Shown: positions 59,720 to 64,000 of the stretch, piece after piece
Numbering within the stretch: the first letter of the stretch is position 1
How the letters are laid out: each line of letters opens with the position of its first letter
Origin: JANQJA01 sp040880285
GTDB taxonomy: Bacteria; Pseudomonadota; Gammaproteobacteria; Pseudomonadales; Azotimanducaceae
Direction of reading: 5' to 3'
NCBI GenBank assembly: GCA_040880285.1
Contig: JBBDIT010000076.1
Span: forward strand, 3,622-67,621
Length of the DNA: 64,000 nucleotides
Made by a program: the position numbers and the translations under genes
Notes under the pieces: model-generated
The model's database searches: none
Told to the model about the DNA's origin: nothing
Seen by the model: only the letters and a program-made list of their open reading frames with translations

Positions 59720-61036
59720 ATGAAGTATATCGTCTCGTTGCTGGTTGTTTGTGTTCTGCAGGTTGCGCCTGCAAGGGCGGAGCTTCGGATTGAAGTCACA
59801 AAGGGTGTGGACAACGCTGTCAGAATCGCAATTGTTCCGTTTGAAATGCGGCGCACAGGCGCGTTACCAACTGATATCTCGGAAGTGGTTACGAGAGACC
59901 TGACCTTGAGCGGCAGATTTGAAACCTTGCCTGTCTCGCAGATGTTGAGTTTACCCGGCCAACCTGACGAAATTTTCCCCCGGGACTGGCGTTTGCTGGA
60001 TGTAGAGTACCTGGTGCTCGGTTCCATGGAGCCAGCAGGTGAAGGTCAATATCGATTGCAGTTCTTCCTCTATAACGTATTTAACCAGTCAGTCCAGTTG
60101 TCTCAGGCGATACAAGGGACGACGGAAGAATTAAGGGATATGGGACACTATGTCAGTGACGTTGTGTTTGAAAACCTGACGGGGATAGATGGCGCCTTTT
60201 CCACGCGAATAATGTATGTAACTGCCACCGGGCCAATAGAAGACAGACAGTATCAACTCAATATCGCCGACGCCGACGGGGCGCGGGTAGAAACGATACT
60301 GCGATCCCGAGAACCGATTCTGTCAGCGACCTGGGCCCCTGATGGTCACCGGGTCGCCTATGTCTCGTTTGAGAACGACGGTCGTCCGGCAATTTACCTG
60401 CGTGACCTTGAGACGCGTATGGTGCAGCAATTGACCAGCTTCAGGGGCCTCAATGGTGCACCTGCATTTTCATCGGACGGCAAGCAGCTGGCCATGGTCC
60501 TGTCCAAGGACGGTAATCCTGACATCTACGTACTGAATCTTGACAATCGGCGTCTGCGCAGGATCACCCGGCACTATGCGATTGATACGGAACCTTCCTG
60601 GACGCCCGATGACAAGGCCATTGTCTTTACCTCTAACCGTGGCGGCAAGCCCCAGATCTATATGATAACGCTCTCGGACCTTTCAGTTGAGCGACTGACA
60701 TTCGAGGGCGACTACAATGCCAAAGCGTCCATGCTTCCCGATGGTAGCGGCCTTGTCATGGTGCATCGCCGGGAGGGGATTTTCCACATTGGGCATCTGG
60801 ATTTAAGGCGGGGACGAATGACAGTGCTCACGGAAACGTCCCTGGATGAATCGCCTAGTATCGCGCCTAACGGAAGTATGCTAATTTATGCGACCCAGGT
60901 AGGTGATAATGGAATATTGGCTGCGGTGTCGATCGACGGTGGGGTAAAATTCAACTTGCCATCGAGTGAAGGCGACGTGCGGGAACCGGCATGGTCTCCA
61001 AAGAAGCGGGTATTGTTCGAACCTATTGCGGAATAA
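59720..61036 (+). CDS. tolB: Tol-Pal system protein TolB
   Basis: A 438-residue periplasmic protein: signal (YIVSLLVVCVLQVAPARA), an alpha/beta D1 domain (RIEVTKGVDNAVRIAIVPFEM) and a six-bladed propeller with repeated D.DG or W.PDG loops such as ATWAPDGHRVAYVSFENDGRPAIYLRDLE and PSWTPDDKAIVFTSNRGGKPQIY. The TolA box of the extreme mature N-terminus should be near RAELRIEVTKG. Complete. Confidence 0.95.
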   Translation: MKYIVSLLVVCVLQVAPARAELRIEVTKGVDNAVRIAIVPFEMRRTGALPTDISEVVTRDLTLSGRFETLPVSQMLSLPGQPDEIFPRDWRLLDVEYLVLGSMEPAGEGQYRLQFFLYNVFNQSVQLSQAIQGTTEELRDMGHYVSDVVFENLTGIDGAFSTRIMYVTATGPIEDRQYQLNIADADGARVETILRSREPILSATWAPDGHRVAYVSFENDGRPAIYLRDLETRMVQQLTSFRGLNGAPAFSSDGKQLAMVLSKDGNPDIYVLNLDNRRLRRITRHYAIDTEPSWTPDDKAIVFTSNRGGKPQIYMITLSDLSVERLTFEGDYNAKASMLPDGSGLVMVHRREGIFHIGHLDLRRGRMTVLTETSLDESPSIAPNGSMLIYATQVGDNGILAAVSIDGGVKFNLPSSEGDVREPAWSPKKRVLFEPIAE

Positions 61037-61046
61037 GGGACTAATT

Positions 61047-61069
61047 GTGACGAATGTGAACTTCGTCAC
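61047..61069 (+). promoter_or_regulatory. Perfect inverted repeat between tolB and pal
   Basis: GTGACGAA (61047-61054) and TTCGTCAC (61062-61069) flank a 7-base spacer, 11 bases after the tolB stop. No T run follows. It might be an operator, an attenuating hairpin or a processing site that sets a separate level for pal. A promoter with unclear -35 may lie behind it at 61080-61110. Confidence 0.5.
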
Positions 61070-61129
61070 GTGAATTCGCCATTTATTTTGTGGTTTAATC
61101 GGTAGATTGCATTTAAGTAGGAGCTAATC

Positions 61130-61687
61130 ATGGGAATTTCAAGTATCCGCGGTATGGTGCTGGTAAGCGTGACAGCATTGCTGCTCGCAGGTTGTACGAG
61201 CACAGAACAGGAAGAACCGGACGTAGCGCCGGTAACAGTAGAGCCGACCACAACTGCCGGCACCGCTGGTGAAATGAGAGAGCCGGAGACAGTAGCCCCC
61301 CGGCGGCCAATGGTGCAAGGTGGCAACCTTATCGTGCCATTGGGGGACGCGACTGAAGAGTTACAAGGACTATTTTACTTCGACTTTGACCAGGCGATCG
61401 TAAAACGTGTCGGCCATACCGAGTTGAACAAGCATGCCATGGCAATGAAGGATGATCGTTCATTGCGAGTGCGGCTCGAGGGCCATGCTGATGAGCGTGG
61501 AACCCGAGAGTACAACCTTGCCCTGGGTGAGCGTCGAGCCAATGCGATAAGAGCGTACTTGCAGGCACAAGGCGTGCTTGGCTCGCAAATGGAGGTCATC
61601 AGTTACGGTGAAGAAAAGCCTGCAGCGATGGGCCATAACGAGCAAGCATGGGCACAGAATCGACGAGTAGAGATCGTCTACAAATAA
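61130..61687 (+). CDS. pal: Peptidoglycan-associated lipoprotein Pal
   Basis: A 185-residue lipoprotein. The signal ends in LLLAGC (Cys22); a Pro/Thr-rich linker follows; the OmpA-like domain has LFYFDFDQAIVK and LEGHADERGTREYNLALGERRANAIRAYL with the Asp and Arg that hold diaminopimelate. It anchors the outer membrane to peptidoglycan and pulls with TolB. GTAGGAG precedes ATG 61130. Confidence 0.95.
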   Translation: MGISSIRGMVLVSVTALLLAGCTSTEQEEPDVAPVTVEPTTTAGTAGEMREPETVAPRRPMVQGGNLIVPLGDATEELQGLFYFDFDQAIVKRVGHTELNKHAMAMKDDRSLRVRLEGHADERGTREYNLALGERRANAIRAYLQAQGVLGSQMEVISYGEEKPAAMGHNEQAWAQNRRVEIVYK

Positions 61688-61708
61688 CCATCGTAGACGG
61701 GCTACTTC

Positions 61709-62539
61709 ATGATTAGCATTCGCCCGTCATTAAATGGTGTGTTTGGCCTGATGGTTCTGGCCAGCACATCATTTTTGTTTGGTGCCCAGAGTCCGGTGCG
61801 AGTTGAGTCCCGGTCAGAGCCAGTCGAACGCGTGCGTTTTGAACCGCCCATCGAAGATGAGGTGAAAGAAGCCGACGGATATCCGGGCATGGAGACGCAA
61901 TACCAGCTCCAGGTATTACAGGCAGAAGTTCAGGAATTGCGCGGCCTGGTTGAAGAATTGACCTATCAACTGGAGCGGATTCGTTCTACAGCCGACGACA
62001 GGTATCTTGAGCTCGATAGTCGTTTCCAGCAGCTTGATTCACAGGTCTCGCGCGGTGGTCGTCCGGCGCTGGTTGATCCCAGCCTGGAGGATGACCTCGC
62101 TGAAGTAGCGAGAGGCGATGAAGATGCACGCGTTGGTGGGGGCCAGAGTGAAAAGGCCTTGTATGAGACGGCCCTTGAACTCATCCGAAACCGTCAATTT
62201 GAATTGGCAGTGACGCAATTGCAGGCGGTAATTACCCAGTACCCGGATGGTGACTTTATTGCCAATGCCTATTACTGGCTGGGCGAGGTCCATGCAGCAA
62301 AGCCGGACCCGGACTATGAACGCGCTCGCCAGGCCTTGACCCAGGTGATTACCTACTTTCCGGATGATCGTAAAGTACCTGATGCAGCGTTCAAACTCGG
62401 CAAGGTATACCACCTTATGGGCGATTGTGCGCGGGCTCGAGAGTTGCTCAATCAGGTGGCGAGGGATTACGCGGGTAAGTCTGCCGCCACCCTTGCTGAC
62501 AATTACCTGAAAGACAAGGTCGGCGACTGCGACGGCTGA
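61709..62539 (+). CDS. cpoB: Cell division coordinator CpoB
   Basis: A 276-residue periplasmic protein: signal (LMVLASTSFLFGAQ), a trimerising coiled coil near residues 67-110 (QYQLQVLQAEVQELRGLVEEL) and C-terminal tetratricopeptide repeats (ALYETALELIRNRQFELAVTQLQAVITQYPDG, NAYYWLGEVHAAK). It coordinates peptidoglycan synthesis with outer-membrane constriction by contact with TolA and PBP1B. Family length about 260. Confidence 0.92.
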   Translation: MISIRPSLNGVFGLMVLASTSFLFGAQSPVRVESRSEPVERVRFEPPIEDEVKEADGYPGMETQYQLQVLQAEVQELRGLVEELTYQLERIRSTADDRYLELDSRFQQLDSQVSRGGRPALVDPSLEDDLAEVARGDEDARVGGGQSEKALYETALELIRNRQFELAVTQLQAVITQYPDGDFIANAYYWLGEVHAAKPDPDYERARQALTQVITYFPDDRKVPDAAFKLGKVYHLMGDCARARELLNQVARDYAGKSAATLADNYLKDKVGDCDG

Positions 62540-62580
62540 CGACCGGACGCCTTCAAATTGCCTGTCGAACGGCAACACTC

Positions 62581-63225
62581 ATGAAACAACTCCGAATTAC
62601 CGAGATTTTTCACTCTTTGCAGGGCGAGGCCAACACATCGGGCCGGCCGACTGTTTTTGTTCGTCTGACTGGTTGTCCGCTGCGTTGCCAATATTGTGAT
62701 ACGGAGTATGCGTTTCACGGCGGCAGTCTGATGTCACTGGATGAGATAGCCACCGCGGTAGCGTCCTTTAAAACAGGTTATGTGACCGTTACGGGCGGCG
62801 AGCCATTGGCGCAACCCAACTGTATTTCCTTGCTTGCTCGCCTGGCCGATGCCGGTTACCTGGTTTCGCTTGAGACCAGTGGTGCAATGGATACGAGTGA
62901 CGTGGATGAGCGTGTTTCGGTGGTGCTGGATCTCAAGACGCCTGGGTCAGGCGAGGTTGGCCGTAATCTCTATGAGAATATTGCGCGTCTAAAAGCAATC
63001 GATCAGGTCAAGTTTGTTATCTGTAATCGACAGGATTATGAATGGTCCAAATTCAAGGTTGGTGAATTCAAACTTACCGATCGAGTTACTGATGTGTTTT
63101 TCTCTGCAAGCCATGAAGAACTTGCACCAGGTGAGTTGGCTGACTGGATTGTCAGCGATAGGTTACCAGTAAGGTTCCAGATTCAGCTGCACAAGTATTT
63201 GTGGGGGGATAAGCCGGGTGTCTGA
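62581..63225 (+). CDS. queE: 7-carboxy-7-deazaguanine synthase QueE
   Basis: A 214-residue radical SAM enzyme with the QueE-type Cys motif GCPLRCQYCD (C32-x3-C36-x2-C39) that holds the iron-sulfur cluster, then TEYAFHGG and TVTGGEPLAQPN. It converts carboxytetrahydropterin to 7-carboxy-7-deazaguanine for queuosine. Start ATG 62581. It overlaps queC by 8 bases, and follows cpoB as in Pseudomonas and relatives. Confidence 0.94.
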   Translation: MKQLRITEIFHSLQGEANTSGRPTVFVRLTGCPLRCQYCDTEYAFHGGSLMSLDEIATAVASFKTGYVTVTGGEPLAQPNCISLLARLADAGYLVSLETSGAMDTSDVDERVSVVLDLKTPGSGEVGRNLYENIARLKAIDQVKFVICNRQDYEWSKFKVGEFKLTDRVTDVFFSASHEELAPGELADWIVSDRLPVRFQIQLHKYLWGDKPGV

Positions 63226-63901
63226 GGATGCGGTGATTCTGTTGTCAGGTGGGCTTGACTCAGCGACAACGTTGGCGATGGCTCAATCAGAGGGTTTCGT
63301 TTGTCATTGTCTGTCGTTTGATTATGGCCAAAGGCATTTGACGGAAGTGCGCTTTGCACAGGACATTGCGGCTCGGCTTGGCGCTGCATCGCACCGGGTG
63401 GTTCGTATCGATATCGGTGGCTTTGGTGGTTCCGCGCTGACGGATGATGCGATCGCGGTTCCTGTCGCAGGCGAGGAGGCGGGCATTCCTGTGACTTATG
63501 TTCCCGCACGAAATACGATTTTCTTGTCCTACGCCCTTGGTTTTGCAGAAGTTATCGGTGCAGGTGATATCTTTATCGGTGTTAATGCGGTGGACTATTC
63601 GGGCTATCCGGACTGCCGTGCGGAATTTATTGAGGCGTTTGAAAAGATGGCGAATCTGGCGACACGGATTGGCGTTGAGGGTGAGAAGCTTTCGATCCGG
63701 ACGCCGTTGATTGACCTGTCCAAGGAGGAAATTATTCGCGTCGGCATGGAGTTGGGTGTGGATTTCTCTTTGACTGTCTCTTGCTATCAGTTGGACGAGG
63801 ATGGTGGCGCTTGCGGGATATGTGATAGTTGCCGGATCCGCAAGGCTGGATTTGAGCGCGCTGGGGTTGCTGACCCGACTCGCTATTCGGCAGCCAGGTG
63901 A
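63218..63901 (+). CDS. queC: 7-cyano-7-deazaguanine synthase QueC
   Basis: A 227-residue ATP-dependent enzyme. SGGLDSATTLAMA (P-loop type PP motif, residues 10-15 onward) binds ATP; YVPARNTIFLSYALGFAE and NAVDYSGYPDCRAEFIEAF follow; the C-terminal Cys cluster SCYQLDEDGGACGICDSCRIRKAGF binds zinc. It turns the QueE product into preQ0. Start GTG 63218 lies in the end of queE. It is complete; the final 99 bases of the window show no further gene. Confidence 0.94.
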   Translation: MSEDAVILLSGGLDSATTLAMAQSEGFVCHCLSFDYGQRHLTEVRFAQDIAARLGAASHRVVRIDIGGFGGSALTDDAIAVPVAGEEAGIPVTYVPARNTIFLSYALGFAEVIGAGDIFIGVNAVDYSGYPDCRAEFIEAFEKMANLATRIGVEGEKLSIRTPLIDLSKEEIIRVGMELGVDFSLTVSCYQLDEDGGACGICDSCRIRKAGFERAGVADPTRYSAAR

Positions 63902-64000
63902 CCACGATGGTTGTGCCGGCGTGAAGGCTGAAACCCCGGTTCCGCACTTTCATCAGGACTCTATGTGATGGTACCGGCCTTGCACCGATCCGACTCACTT

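Noticed and set aside
63902..64000. tRNA after queC, as in some relatives
   Set aside because: No tRNA-like arms or CCA end could be found in the last 99 bases.

Overview
This 64 kb window looks like part of a gammaproteobacterial chromosome, most likely a marine, uncultured lineage assembled from metagenome data. The gammaproteobacterial signs are the ruvCAB-tolQRAB-pal-cpoB-queEC block, a MetR-type LysR regulator, an RhlB-like helicase, MiaE, YbaK and an ORF order with many 1-4 bp start/stop overlaps. Two different Na+/H+ antiporters (NhaA and NhaD), a TRAP dicarboxylate-type transporter and an Amt ammonium channel fit a saline habitat. There are two runs of exactly 100 N (41987-42086 and 46361-46460), which are scaffold joins. 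No rRNA, tRNA, CRISPR array, phage or insertion sequence is visible. This is mostly ordinary chromosome.

Layout. 1-10.6 kb: partial GFA-type protein, cytochrome b561, YbaK, NhaA with a structured-looking leader, ABM monooxygenase, class A acid phosphatase, MsrA, PatB-type C-S lyase, crotonase, NhaD, cNMP-binding protein, MoaB-MoeA. 10.6-15.6 kb: a small glycan/lipid-modification locus (GT4 glycosyltransferase, SAM methyltransferase, alpha/alpha-toroid protein) that converges with a second methyltransferase and overlaps it, then an HD-domain protein. 15.8-17.0 kb: metR, then a compact minus-strand transcription unit with a near-consensus promoter and terminator but no familiar gene. 17-21.8 kb: PNPOx-like, metallo-beta-lactamase fold, membrane, VOC and small proteins. 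A 56-residue gene at 20453-20623 is bracketed by two inverted arrays of TTCTGTAG hairpin repeats. 21.8-31.8 kb: TRAP transporter, Amt, GNAT, DUF47, DUF2237, arylsulfotransferase-like, crotonase, photolyase.

31.8-42.1 kb: a PP2C phosphatase/kinase pair, a DUF2937-like and a FecR-like lipoprotein, cupin, RhlB-like helicase, type Ic aminotransferase with ArgC, an epoxide hydrolase that has lost its N-terminal domain, a GT2-like protein with a Cys cluster, MiaE and a carboxylesterase cut by a spurious gap. 42.2-51.9 kb: alpha-methylacyl-CoA racemase-like protein, unknown basic protein, PrpE, YdfG-like dehydrogenase with a real gap, ABM protein, ArsC, YihY, TlpA-like lipoprotein, ProS, HU. 52.5-63.9 kb: FmdB, AspS, YebC, RuvCAB, TolQRAB-Pal-CpoB, QueE-QueC. 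This last block runs in one direction and joins translation quality, Holliday-junction processing, envelope constriction and queuosine synthesis.

The most unusual items are the orphan minus-strand unit at 16762-17013, the mirrored repeat arrays around the 56-residue gene, the nhaA leader (candidate nhaA-I/Li+ riboswitch), the beheaded epoxide hydrolase, and the 55-bp duplication across the first N run that shows the gap is an assembly artefact. I did not find convincing evidence for a large new multi-gene system.
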